Below, piece after piece: positions 1-6,705 of a stretch of DNA of 64,000 nt. The stretch is from Spirochaetales bacterium. Lineage in GTDB: Bacteria > Spirochaetota > Spirochaetia > Treponematales > Treponemataceae. Numbering within the stretch: the first letter of the stretch is position 1; each line of letters opens with the position of its first letter. The stretch is from NCBI GenBank assembly GCA_029098225.1, contig JAQXNX010000020.1, positions 1-64,000 on the forward strand. Reading direction: 5' to 3'. The position numbers and the translations under genes are program-made. Under the pieces are notes generated by a model. That model did not search any database, was not told the DNA's origin, and was given only the letters and a program-made list of their open reading frames with translations.

Positions 1-96
1 ATTATAAAAATTCAACCTGATAACACTCTCGAAGCTTTCAGTCTTGCGGAGAGATTGAAAACAACAGAAGATTTGAATTTTCTTAAGAAGAGGTAA
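1..96 (+). CDS. C-terminal end of an unidentified protein (partial)
   Basis: The first 96 bases read through in frame 1 to a TAA stop at 94-96. They encode 31 residues of a charged, helix-like C-terminus ending in Leu-Lys-Lys-Arg. The stretch covers the ribosome-binding site of the next gene (AAGAGG at 88-93), and only three bases separate this stop from the next ATG. The two genes are therefore probably co-transcribed and translationally coupled. The fragment is too short to assign a family; the rest lies outside the window. Confidence 0.6.
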   Translation: MIKIQPDNTLEAFSLAERLKTTEDLNFLKKR

Positions 97-99
97 TGT

Positions 100-555
100 A
101 TGATTTCACAGGGTTCTATATATCTTATTGTTAGAGATTTCGATAAATCAGTACAATTTTATAAATTGTTGCTTGAACGAGATGTGACAGAACAAAATAT
201 GAACAGATTTGCAATATTTAATATTAATGGGCTGTGCTTATCTATTATGAACGGATATTTTGATTCAGAACATCCCGATAAAGTAACAACCAAAGGAAAA
301 GCGTACAAGGAGTATGATGATTATGTTAGCATTGCCGAAATGCAAAATACAGGTAAGGTTGTTATTAATCTTTCTACAAATGACTTAAAAAAAGAATATG
401 ACAGGGTATGTGCGTTGGGTATAGCTAATAAGCAGACAGAAATCAGATACATTAATGCACGAAATCCATATTACTATTTTTCAATGAAGGACCCAGATGA
501 CAACACAATAGAAATCACTGGTCCATATGATGAAACAGGCGGTGAATTGAAATGA
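100..555 (+). CDS. VOC-fold (glyoxalase/bleomycin-resistance family) protein
   Basis: This 151-residue protein has the size and pattern of a single vicinal-oxygen-chelate unit. The N-terminal strand (residues 5-12) is followed by the 'D...S..FY...L' helix typical of glyoxalase/bleomycin-resistance/dioxygenase proteins (about residues 14-26). Near the C-terminus, 'F.MKDPDDNTIEITGP' (about 128-143) matches the family's closing 'DPDGN.IEL' strand. Such proteins bind a metal and act in resistance, isomerisation or thiol adduct chemistry; the substrate cannot be read from the sequence. The start follows AAGAGG with good spacing. The stop overlaps the ATG of a very short downstream ORF (AATGA), so a longer coupled gene may once have followed. 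Confidence 0.8.
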   Translation: MISQGSIYLIVRDFDKSVQFYKLLLERDVTEQNMNRFAIFNINGLCLSIMNGYFDSEHPDKVTTKGKAYKEYDDYVSIAEMQNTGKVVINLSTNDLKKEYDRVCALGIANKQTEIRYINARNPYYYFSMKDPDDNTIEITGPYDETGGELK

Positions 556-596
556 GATTAATTGTTGAACAGGCAATTTTAGCAAAATTCAGTTAG
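552..596 (+). pseudogene. 14-codon ORF coupled to the VOC gene, probable 5' remnant of a lost gene
   Basis: An ATG at 552-554 overlaps the VOC stop codon (ATGA), the usual arrangement for a coupled downstream gene. It opens only 14 codons (starting MRLIVEQ) before TAG at 594-596. The stop lies where the GC-rich island begins (about 598), as if that island replaced the body of the gene. A leader peptide or chance ORF is also possible. Confidence 0.3.
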
Positions 597-597
597 T

Positions 598-687
598 CAG
601 TCGCCTTCCGCCACTCCGCTATCGCTCCGGTCTTTCAGACCCGCCAAAGGCGGCGGCTCCACGCTCGGTGCGCTGCTGCAATTACAA
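598..687. repeat. GC-rich island A, sharing a motif with the metY-flanking repeats
   Basis: This GC-rich stretch stands out from the AT-rich surroundings. About 27 bp at 604-631 (ttccgccactccgctatcgc and the bases after it) match, with few changes, a segment of the repeats at 5981-6115 and 7992-8135. Beyond that core the similarity is lost. It carries its own small inverted repeat (ccgcc/ggcgg around 640-655). It may be a diverged or partial member of the same dispersed family. Confidence 0.5.
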
Positions 688-721
688 TCTGCAACCCACA
701 TTTCAAGCTGGCGAACTTGCC

Positions 722-765
722 CGTGTTAACTAAATGCTCATTGGTGTGCCAAATTTAGCAACACG
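722..765. repeat. Imperfect inverted repeat with bulges (hairpin 1)
   Basis: The arms CGTGTT (722-727) and CTAAAT (730-735) pair with ATTTAG (753-758) and AACACG (760-765). They are separated by an asymmetric bulge (AA opposite C). An inner TTGG-TGTG-CCAA stem sits at 741-752. A bulged stem of this kind could be an RNA hairpin or a folded-DNA recombination site. There is no T-tract, so it is not an ordinary terminator. Confidence 0.5.
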
Positions 766-806
766 AGCCAGGGACAGACCTCAATTGTATGTGTATTTGT
801 ATTTAA

Positions 807-860
807 GCTCGGAATGCTTGGCGTCTTCATTGCAGTTTTGTGTGACGAAGCAATCCGAGC
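807..860. repeat. Imperfect inverted repeat with a two-base bulge (hairpin 2)
   Basis: GCTCGGA (807-813) pairs with TCCGAGC (854-860), TGCTT (815-819) with AAGCA (848-852), and CGTC (822-825) with GACG (844-847). There is one mismatch and two extrahelical G residues, and the loop covers 826-843. Together with hairpin 1 it fills the 300-bp gap between the VOC gene and the convergent gene that ends at 897. I see no gene in this gap. Confidence 0.5.
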
Positions 861-896
861 AGTGATAAACTTTATTCGTTTCTTAAAAATAAAGTT

Positions 897-2072
897 TTAG
901 CAAACGATGTAAAGACCTGCTGCGGATGCCTTGTAATCTTTAGGGATTTCGAGACCTTCTACATTCATACCGTACCAGTAGAGTTCCTGTCGGGGACTCA
1001 GGAAGCTGCAGAGCCAGAAGATATATAACTGATCTATTCTTTCTTTTACACCCCGCATCTCAGGAAGCATTATTTCTTCCATTGGTTTTTCTGTTGCTTC
1101 TGCAATTTCTTTTACAATTGGAATTACAGCTCTGGTGATGATTTTCTCCAGCTCAGAAATAACTTCTTCTGTGAAAACAGGAATCATAGGCTTGTAAGTG
1201 TCGTCACGCTTTTCCACAACTCCATGTTTTTCAAAATCTTCCAGAAACTTTTGCTCTTCCTCTGTAAAATCATGCTTTATTCCTTTTACAAGATTCAGAT
1301 AAAAATCAAAATTTCCCCGGGTCAGATAATTATTTCTGCCCATTTCTGAACTTCCCATTCCAATTGCGTTTTCTTCAAAGCTGCATGGGAAAGGTGCGTA
1401 ATCAAAAACGTTGTTGAATCGGTATTGATCATAATGTTGATAATAGGTCGAAGTTTGTGTAAGTCGTCTTTCCAGATGATCATCTTCGATTTTTTCATCA
1501 GCATAATTATATGAAGCGCAAAGTGAATAATCATAATTGGCAGTCCGCCAGTCACTATTGTTGAAGATGACTTCATCAGTTTTGTCAGAAAAGTATGAAC
1601 GGAACTCTGAAATCATACAGTTATCGGTTATGGTATACAAAAACCAGTTTAAGTATGAAAGATCAAAATCATTTCCGTAAAAATCCAGAGTCGCAATTTT
1701 ATCCTTCAAAGAAAAAAGAATGTCATTTATTTTCTTTGGAATCTCGTGCTCTTCGAAAAACTTATAGCCCAAAAGACCAGCCTGGTAATTTTTCTTCAGA
1801 TGAAGCATTGGGAAAAGTGTAAGATATTTTCCGTCAATCTTCTTCATCATTTTTGCATTACAAAAAGAATCAAGTGCGTCCTGAATGTATTCGTAAGGAG
1901 TCTGAAGTGCCTCGGAAAGTTCTTCAACAGATTTTGCCTGGTCATAACAAAGCAAGGCAAGCTGCTGTCTGAAAATACCATTCATCTCGCGCATAGCAGG
2001 AGATGCCCATCCGCAATAAGAAAGCTGGAATTCTGCGGGTGCATAGGAAAGCTGTTTATCTATCTTTTTCAT
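897..2072 (-). CDS. Stand-alone paralogue of the sigma-factor C-terminal extension
   Basis: This 391-residue protein has no named family that I recognise, but it is clearly related to the C-terminal half of the upstream gene product (2086-3735). Both have a winged-helix-like segment (here about residues 35-90) and share the exact heptapeptide FYGNDFD (about 131-137). Both end in a Lys-Ala-Ser-like motif followed by a hydrophobic tail ending in Cys or Cys-Glu. It lacks sigma regions 2 and 4. The start at 2072 is chosen because AAAGGAG lies 8 nt upstream; a longer in-frame start at 2114 would overlap the upstream gene. The two genes are 13 bp apart and surely co-transcribed. It may be a regulator or partner of the sigma protein; this is inference. 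Confidence 0.75.
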   Translation of the reverse strand: MKKIDKQLSYAPAEFQLSYCGWASPAMREMNGIFRQQLALLCYDQAKSVEELSEALQTPYEYIQDALDSFCNAKMMKKIDGKYLTLFPMLHLKKNYQAGLLGYKFFEEHEIPKKINDILFSLKDKIATLDFYGNDFDLSYLNWFLYTITDNCMISEFRSYFSDKTDEVIFNNSDWRTANYDYSLCASYNYADEKIEDDHLERRLTQTSTYYQHYDQYRFNNVFDYAPFPCSFEENAIGMGSSEMGRNNYLTRGNFDFYLNLVKGIKHDFTEEEQKFLEDFEKHGVVEKRDDTYKPMIPVFTEEVISELEKIITRAVIPIVKEIAEATEKPMEEIMLPEMRGVKERIDQLYIFWLCSFLSPRQELYWYGMNVEGLEIPKDYKASAAGLYIVC

Positions 2073-2085
2073 TTTAAAATCTCCT

Positions 2086-3735
2086 TTACTCACAAAGCAA
2101 AACCATAGCTGCACATGAAGCGTTTTTGCCTTCTACAAAACGGACAAGCTTATTATCAATTGCGTACTGTATCAGCATGGAATCTAAGCTCTTGTCGTTT
2201 CCAAGTGGAATGACATGCCAGAAGGAAGCCCACAAAAGATCTTTACGGATATAAGGCAGCACAACTTTTTCCTGTGCTTTGTAAAGTGCATCATAATATT
2301 CTATTGAAAGCTCTTTAAATTTTTCGTGCCAGATTTTGCACCACTTGTCTACCTGCGCAAAAGGGATGACCGGAATTGTTCCCTTGTAGCCGGCCTGAGT
2401 TTTTTTGAGCACACCATTGTTCAGCATGTCTGCAACAAGCATTTCTTCTTTTTCTGAAAGAATCTTCTTCGGATTTTTGATGAGCTCAAGATAAAGGCCT
2501 GTGTTGCCACTGTTGAGCCAGTCAAGTCGATCGAGGTCGAGCTCACATTTGTGCCCGTCTTTTTCATAATGCATTGTGTTGATTGTATTATGAAATTCAA
2601 TATGTCCGTATTCAGGAATGTTGTAAACATTATAATTATAGCCGGGGCCTATCAAAGAAGCTTCTTTCTTAGCAAGGTCTTGGGGCTCATCTTCATACCA
2701 GCCCGAAAGATAAAAGTTTCTCCAGAATCTGTCTGTGAGTCCCTTACCGTATTTTTCGCGAAGATAATCTCCGCCCGCCTTTTTTCCAAACTCTCTGTCC
2801 GAGCGGATTATGAAATATGGAAGAAGATATTCCCAGTCAAAATCATTGCCGTAAAAATTTTCCTTCAAAAGCTCCGCCTTCATGCCATTAAGAATTTCAA
2901 AAAAGCGTTCAGCGATTTTTAAATCCCGGCAAATCTGACGGTCAATTTCTTCTGCCTTTCTACGTACTGACTTTGGAAAAATTGTAAAGTCTGTAAGATA
3001 GTGGCCTTTCTTTTCTTCAAAGAGAACATTCGCCCGAACAAGCTTTGTAATGCTGTCTTCCAAAAAGAGCTGGGGTAGGTCAAGCTGTGACGCAAGCTGG
3101 CTGACAGTCTGACTTTTTTCACGACATGCAAATAAAATTTGTCTGTCTATCAGAGAAGAAATTGCCATCCAGGCTTGATTTGCATCCCCGTAAAACTCAA
3201 GCTCAAAATCGATAATACTTTTTTTCTTTTCAGGTTTTTCTTTTCGATTTTCCATAGTCTCAAAATTCTCCTTAAGATTTTTGCGGGCATCAGATAAGCG
3301 GCTTGTTACTGTACCCGTGGGGAGCTTAAGGGCGGTGGCAATTTCTTTTACACTCTGATTTTTGATGTAGAAGCGCACCAGAATATCTCTGTGAATATTG
3401 GCAAGCTTTGTCATTGATTTTGAAAGCAGCTCCAGTTCTTCCCGCTTGATATAATCTCCAAGTGATTTATCAAAACCAAGAAGGCTGTTTTCCATGTCAT
3501 CAAGACTGATTTTTACCGGAAGTTTTTTTCTGTAAAAATCAACAATCTTGTTATGGGCAATTTGCCAGAAAAGAGCGTAGAAGTTTTCAATCTTTTTTCC
3601 ACTTCGCAAAATCAGCAGGGCATCAACAATGATTTCCTGTGCCAGATCCTGAGCCTCTTCCTTATCTGAAATTTTCTTCCAGCAAAAAAGAAAAGTCTTT
3701 TCCATCAAATCGTCTGTAATTACCTTGTCCACCAT
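2086..3735 (-). CDS. Sigma-70-family (ECF-like) RNA polymerase sigma factor with a long C-terminal domain
   Basis: The N-terminal 160 residues look like a sigma factor. A region-2-like segment (about 8-72, with 'AQDLAQEI..DA' and 'F.ALFWQIAHNKIVDFYRK') is followed by a region-4 helix-turn-helix (about 108-155, 'SVKEIATALKLPTGTVTSRL'). A lysine-rich linker leads into about 380 further residues: a winged-helix-like part (about 192-252), FYGNDFD (about 294-300) and a region with no family I recognise. Typical ECF factors are under 200 residues, so the extension is unusual. Start choice is uncertain: GTG at 3744, ATG at 3735 and GTG at 3732 are all in frame around a GGAG. The gene is followed 13 bp later by a paralogue of its own C-terminal domain. 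A 14-bp palindrome lies upstream. Confidence 0.8.
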   Translation of the reverse strand: MVDKVITDDLMEKTFLFCWKKISDKEEAQDLAQEIIVDALLILRSGKKIENFYALFWQIAHNKIVDFYRKKLPVKISLDDMENSLLGFDKSLGDYIKREELELLSKSMTKLANIHRDILVRFYIKNQSVKEIATALKLPTGTVTSRLSDARKNLKENFETMENRKEKPEKKKSIIDFELEFYGDANQAWMAISSLIDRQILFACREKSQTVSQLASQLDLPQLFLEDSITKLVRANVLFEEKKGHYLTDFTIFPKSVRRKAEEIDRQICRDLKIAERFFEILNGMKAELLKENFYGNDFDWEYLLPYFIIRSDREFGKKAGGDYLREKYGKGLTDRFWRNFYLSGWYEDEPQDLAKKEASLIGPGYNYNVYNIPEYGHIEFHNTINTMHYEKDGHKCELDLDRLDWLNSGNTGLYLELIKNPKKILSEKEEMLVADMLNNGVLKKTQAGYKGTIPVIPFAQVDKWCKIWHEKFKELSIEYYDALYKAQEKVVLPYIRKDLLWASFWHVIPLGNDKSLDSMLIQYAIDNKLVRFVEGKNASCAAMVLLCE

Positions 3736-3771
3736 AAGCTCCACTTTTTGTAATTGTTTCCTCAGAAACTA

Positions 3772-3785
3772 TGTAATCGATTACA
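3772..3785. promoter_or_regulatory. Perfect 14-bp palindrome at the sigma-gene promoter
   Basis: TGTAATCGATTACA is a perfect palindrome 37 bp upstream of the ATG at 3735. On the minus strand it lies just downstream of a TATAAT-like box at 3788-3793, so a bound protein would cover the likely transcription start. It may be an operator for the sigma gene, possibly autoregulatory. Confidence 0.5.
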
Positions 3786-3838
3786 ATATTATAGTCGAAA
3801 AATGGCTGATTTTGTTGGGCAAAAAAGAAAATAAAATT

Positions 3839-4813
3839 TTAGTGAAGTGACATCCTGTTATTTTGTGAAATCATAAAATCGTGTTTTATCTGTAAGAATT
3901 CTTTAAGACGCTCCATGAGGATAAAAAGATTTGCGCGGTCTTCGAATTCGGTGCGATTTTGAGGCAAGGGGAGACTTTTCATTTTGTCATGGATGAGGAC
4001 CAGTTCTTCCAGCAGGGCTTTTACATCATTATCTTTGTGATATTCATTTGAAACTTTTTCGAGAAAATCTGAGAGCAGACCGGCGGTGGATGGCACTGTT
4101 CCAAGGTTGCGGACGACTTTGAACATTTCGTAAAGAATCTTTGTCTGCTTTTCGCGCATCCCAAGATAGAGGGAGTCGAAGGTATCTTTTTTTGAAAACT
4201 GATTGTTGTAATTTTCTTCTGCCTGTTTCTTGGCGATGAAGATGTTTTGATTAAGTGAGACAAAGCAGGAGCCGTCGTAATCAGTAAGAGAGGGATTCTG
4301 AATTCGAAGTGCCATTCTGTGAAGGGCAAGTTTGATTTTGTCATCAGTCTGATTTTTCAATTCTTCAATATAATTTGTCTTCTTGTGAAGTAAAAGATTC
4401 ACCAGGATTCCAAACCCAACTCCAAGAACAAAAAGAAGAACTTCGTTTTTGATTTCAGCAGGACCGGTTTTTCCAAAAGAAAGAAAGTGCGAAATCAAAA
4501 CAGAATCCATTGCCATGGCAGAAATCCATTTGCGCCACTGACAGATAAGAATAAAAATCAAAAGATAAAGAAAAAAGACCGGCACCGTAAAGCCCAACAG
4601 ATTAAAGAGCGTGATGGAAATTACAAGGGCCACTGCAAAGGCAAGAAGACGGGCAAGGGCTGTGCGGAGAGTTTCTTTTTTAGTCGGCTGAACCGAAAGA
4701 ATCGCAACAATTCCAGCCGATACTGCAAAGTCCAGTTTGAGTGCCTGAGCGCAGAGAATTGCAAGCACGGCGGCCACGGTTATTTTTATTGTGTTTGTGA
4801 CGATGGATTTCAT
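3839..4813 (-). CDS. Aromatic acid exporter / FUSC-like membrane protein
   Basis: This 324-residue protein begins with four to six hydrophobic segments in the first 145 residues, including 'TVAAVLAILCAQ', 'SAGIVAILSVQPTKKET', 'LLAFAVALVISITLF' and 'LLFVLGVGFGILVNLLLHKK'. A soluble, charged helical C-terminal half follows. The 'ILSVQPTKKET....ALARL.A' pattern is typical of the ArAE_1/DUF939 aromatic-acid-exporter family, which is related to FUSC transporters. It probably sits in the inner membrane; the substrate is unknown. There is no Shine-Dalgarno, but TATACT (4820-4825) ends exactly 6 nt before the ATG, so the message may be leaderless. Confidence 0.75.
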   Translation of the reverse strand: MKSIVTNTIKITVAAVLAILCAQALKLDFAVSAGIVAILSVQPTKKETLRTALARLLAFAVALVISITLFNLLGFTVPVFFLYLLIFILICQWRKWISAMAMDSVLISHFLSFGKTGPAEIKNEVLLFVLGVGFGILVNLLLHKKTNYIEELKNQTDDKIKLALHRMALRIQNPSLTDYDGSCFVSLNQNIFIAKKQAEENYNNQFSKKDTFDSLYLGMREKQTKILYEMFKVVRNLGTVPSTAGLLSDFLEKVSNEYHKDNDVKALLEELVLIHDKMKSLPLPQNRTEFEDRANLFILMERLKEFLQIKHDFMISQNNRMSLH

Positions 4814-4819
4814 GAGAAA

Positions 4820-4848
4820 AGTATAGCATGTAATGGGGCGCTTTGTAA
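4820..4848 (-). promoter_or_regulatory. Promoter of the exporter-like gene (leaderless type)
   Basis: On the minus strand TTACAA (4843-4848), a 17-bp spacer and TATACT (4820-4825) are followed by 6 nt and the ATG. Transcription would begin at or next to the start codon. Confidence 0.5.
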
Positions 4849-4851
4849 TTG

Positions 4852-5226
4852 ATGAATGAACTGGTCACAAATTGTGACCAGTTCAAAAGTTTGAAGCATT
4901 CTACTGTATTACCTTATGCTTTCACCGAGCAGGGTGTAGCAATGCTTTCTGCAGTTCTTCACAGCCCTACGGCAATTCAAGTAAGTATCCGGATAATGGA
5001 TGCCTTTGTGAAGCTTCGTCATTATGTAAGTTCGCAGATTGTGAAAACTGATGATAAGGAAGAACTTGCAGAAATCCGGCGACTTCTTTTGCTTCATATA
5101 GATTACTGTGATAAAAAGTTTTCTGAACAGAATGAAAAAATCAATCAGATTATTCAGGTCTTGAATAATCTGATTGATGAACCAAAGGCGGATCGGAAAA
5201 TAGGATTTGTAAACGAGAATAAATAA
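4852..5226 (+). pseudogene. ORF6N-domain protein, 5'-truncated remnant
   Basis: The product contains 'LVTNCDQFKSLKHS' followed by 'PYAFTEQGVAMLSAVL' (about residues 18-38). This is the second half of the ORF6N domain found in phage and mobile-element antirepressor-like proteins. It continues with the usual 'AIQVSIRIMDAFVKLR' helix and a coiled-coil tail ending near 'RKIGF'. The first half of the domain is missing, and TAA at 4846-4848 blocks the frame just upstream, next to the promoter of the divergent exporter gene. A full-length protein would be roughly 50-80 residues longer at the N-terminus. It is most likely a decayed fragment of a mobile element, although translation from TTG 4849 or ATG 4852 cannot be excluded. 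Confidence 0.7.
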
Positions 5227-5248
5227 CTGGTCGGATTTGAGAAGCTTT

Positions 5249-5929
5249 TTATTTCATCATCTCGCCGTGAAAAAAGCATTCGTAGACTTTTTTGTCGTGA
5301 AAGTAGATTTCTTCGTAGCCCTGGAACCAGGTAAAGTCTCCGTTTACTGAGCACTTGTAGATGTATTCGCCGCTCTGGTAATATTCGGGGCCGCGGTAGG
5401 GCATTTTGTGGTCGGCGGCGCGCAGGGCTTCTTTTAAGAAGTTTCCGCTGAATTCTTTTTCGAGTACACGTCCAAGATAGTTCATGGCGTATATTGCTTT
5501 TCCTTTTTTCCAGATAGCTTCTTCACCTGCAAACTGTTCTCCGCCTACGTAGGTGTCGTGGTAGGTGTAGTCGCCGTTACTGTAGCGGAAGTCGTGGGAG
5601 TCGAGGCGGGTAGAGTCTGTTTCGTTCATAAAGGCGGCATAGGTATTTACGTTTGCTTCAAGACGGAAGGTGATGAGTTCTTTGAGGTCGGCGTTGCCAG
5701 AGCTGGTAACATCTGTCACACTCATCATACACTGCTGGTCTCGTACCAGATAATCTACAGTTACGCTCATCAGGTCGCTGATTTGTATGAGGTTTGCGAT
5801 GTCGGGGTAGGCCTGTCCGCTTTCCCATTTTGCAACGGCCTGACGGGAAACGTTTAGCTTGTCGGCCAGCGCTTCCTGTGTGAGGCCTTTGTTTTTTCTA
5901 AGTATCTGTAGTTTTTCGGAAAAGTTCAT
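5249..5929 (-). CDS. XRE-family transcriptional regulator with a DUF5680-like C-terminal domain
   Basis: Residues 5-60 are a classic Cro/CI-type helix-turn-helix ('LRKNKGLTQEALADKLNVSR' then 'QAVAKWESGQAYPDIANL'). It is followed by the 'LM.VTVDYLVRD' linker common in Firmicutes-type XRE regulators. The C-terminal part (about 105-226) has the pattern 'RLDSHDFRY..GDYTYHDTYVGGEQFAGEEAIW' and 'NYLGRV'. I associate it with DUF5680, an intracellular sensor domain of unknown ligand. AGGAG with a 6-nt spacer supports the start at 5929. It probably represses or activates its own or neighbouring genes. Its 5' flank runs into the repeat at 5981. Confidence 0.85.
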   Translation of the reverse strand: MNFSEKLQILRKNKGLTQEALADKLNVSRQAVAKWESGQAYPDIANLIQISDLMSVTVDYLVRDQQCMMSVTDVTSSGNADLKELITFRLEANVNTYAAFMNETDSTRLDSHDFRYSNGDYTYHDTYVGGEQFAGEEAIWKKGKAIYAMNYLGRVLEKEFSGNFLKEALRAADHKMPYRGPEYYQSGEYIYKCSVNGDFTWFQGYEEIYFHDKKVYECFFHGEMMK

Positions 5930-5980
5930 GACTGTCTCCTGAGTCGCGCGGTGAATAGTGCGAACGCAATGAATTATTTA

Positions 5981-6115
5981 GCGCAAGGGATTGTAGCCAC
6001 GCCGAAGGCGGCCACCGCAAGCGAGTGAACTAACGTTAGTTAGTGAACGAGTGCGGAGGCTGGAGCGATAGCGGAATGGCGGAAAGCCCGACCGCCGCTT
6101 GCGGCGGTTGCGCCC
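5981..6115 (+). repeat. Structured dispersed repeat, copy B (inverted partner of 7992-8135)
   Basis: This GC-rich sequence matches the reverse complement of 7992-8135 over nearly its whole length, including 'gccacgccgaaggcggcc' and 'gcggaggctggagcga'. It holds a perfect 14-bp palindrome, AACTAACGTTAGTT (6028-6041), and ends in a hairpin with arms 6091-6096 and 6103-6108. The terminal hairpin has a different sequence but the same position as in the other copy. The repeat separates the XRE gene from the Spx-like gene. An apparent N-terminal extension of the latter through the repeat is not believed. Confidence 0.8.
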
Positions 6116-6198
6116 ATATGAATAATAATATCATACTCTTAATTTTGCGAAAACCAAACGCCGGTTGCTTTTTGGTTACTTATAGTTGCGTTTTCTGC

Positions 6199-6204
6199 TA
6201 TAAT
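6199..6204 (+). promoter_or_regulatory. -10 box of the Spx-like gene (leaderless type)
   Basis: A perfect TATAAT ends 6 nt before the ATG at 6211, and there is no purine-rich Shine-Dalgarno. Transcription would start at the start codon. The -35 region (TTACTT, 6176-6181) is weak. Confidence 0.55.
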
Positions 6205-6210
6205 GCTTTT

Positions 6211-6570
6211 ATGATTCAGATTTTTGGTACGAATAAAAGTTTTGACTGCAAGGCGGTGCAGAGATTTTTTAAGGAACGCCGCATTCCTTTTCAGTTTGTG
6301 GACCTCAAGGAAAAAGAGATGTCTGCGGGCGAGTTTGACTCTGTTGTAACGGCGCTTGCCCGAACGGAAGGCGGACGCGATGCAGCCCTGGACGTGCTTA
6401 TTGATAAAAAGGCAAAAGATTACGCCAGCATCGCTTACCTGGACGACAGCGAAAAAGAAGGAAAGCTTTTTGAAAATCAGGCAGCACTTTTGAAGCAGCC
6501 GGTCTGCCGCAACGGGAAAACCGAAGCAACCGTTGGCATGTGTCAGAAAATCTGGGAAGGCTGGAAATAA
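6211..6570 (+). CDS. Spx/ArsC-family (arsenate reductase-like, thioredoxin-fold) protein
   Basis: This is a 119-residue protein with the Spx/ArsC layout. An N-terminal beta strand and a redox-site loop with Cys13 ('GTNKSFDCKAVQRFFKERRI') are followed by 'PFQFVDLKEKEMS.GEF' and the C-terminal 'LLKQPVCRNGK.EATVG' loop corresponding to the family's 'L.RPI......VG'. ArsC-type enzymes reduce arsenate through a thiol, while Spx and YffB members are redox regulators or of unknown role; the sequence does not decide between these. The start is taken at 6211 because TATAAT lies 6 nt upstream. It lies with metY inside a pair of inverted repeats; a link to sulfur or redox metabolism is an inference. Confidence 0.8.
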   Translation: MIQIFGTNKSFDCKAVQRFFKERRIPFQFVDLKEKEMSAGEFDSVVTALARTEGGRDAALDVLIDKKAKDYASIAYLDDSEKEGKLFENQAALLKQPVCRNGKTEATVGMCQKIWEGWK

Positions 6571-6624
6571 AACTTGAAATAAAAACTAAAAATAAAAGAT
6601 ATTTATCATATTAAAGCTTTTCAG

Positions 6625-6705
6625 TATAATTAAAATCTATAAAAAGGCGGTTCAAGCTTTTTTCTATAGCTCCGCCAGCATTATATTTTGAAAAGAGGCG
6701 CAATT
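6625..6705 (+). promoter_or_regulatory. metY promoter and 5' leader with a GGCGG/CCGCC hairpin
   Basis: TATAAT at 6625-6630 is followed by a leader of about 70 nt. In it GGCGG (about 6646-6650) can pair with CCGCC (about 6672-6676), around an inner AGC/GCT pair. AGAGGCG lies 7-8 nt before the ATG at 6706. The leader is too short for the common SAM-I riboswitch, and I do not recognise another class. Confidence 0.4.

Noticed and set aside
6043-6210. Long N-terminal extension of the Spx-like protein
   Set aside because: It translates the GC-rich repeat, gives an atypical sequence, and a perfect -10 box lies 6 nt before the internal ATG at 6211.
6631-6705. SAM riboswitch upstream of metY
   Set aside because: The leader is only about 70 nt and lacks the conserved four-way junction or any motif I recognise; only a simple hairpin is seen.
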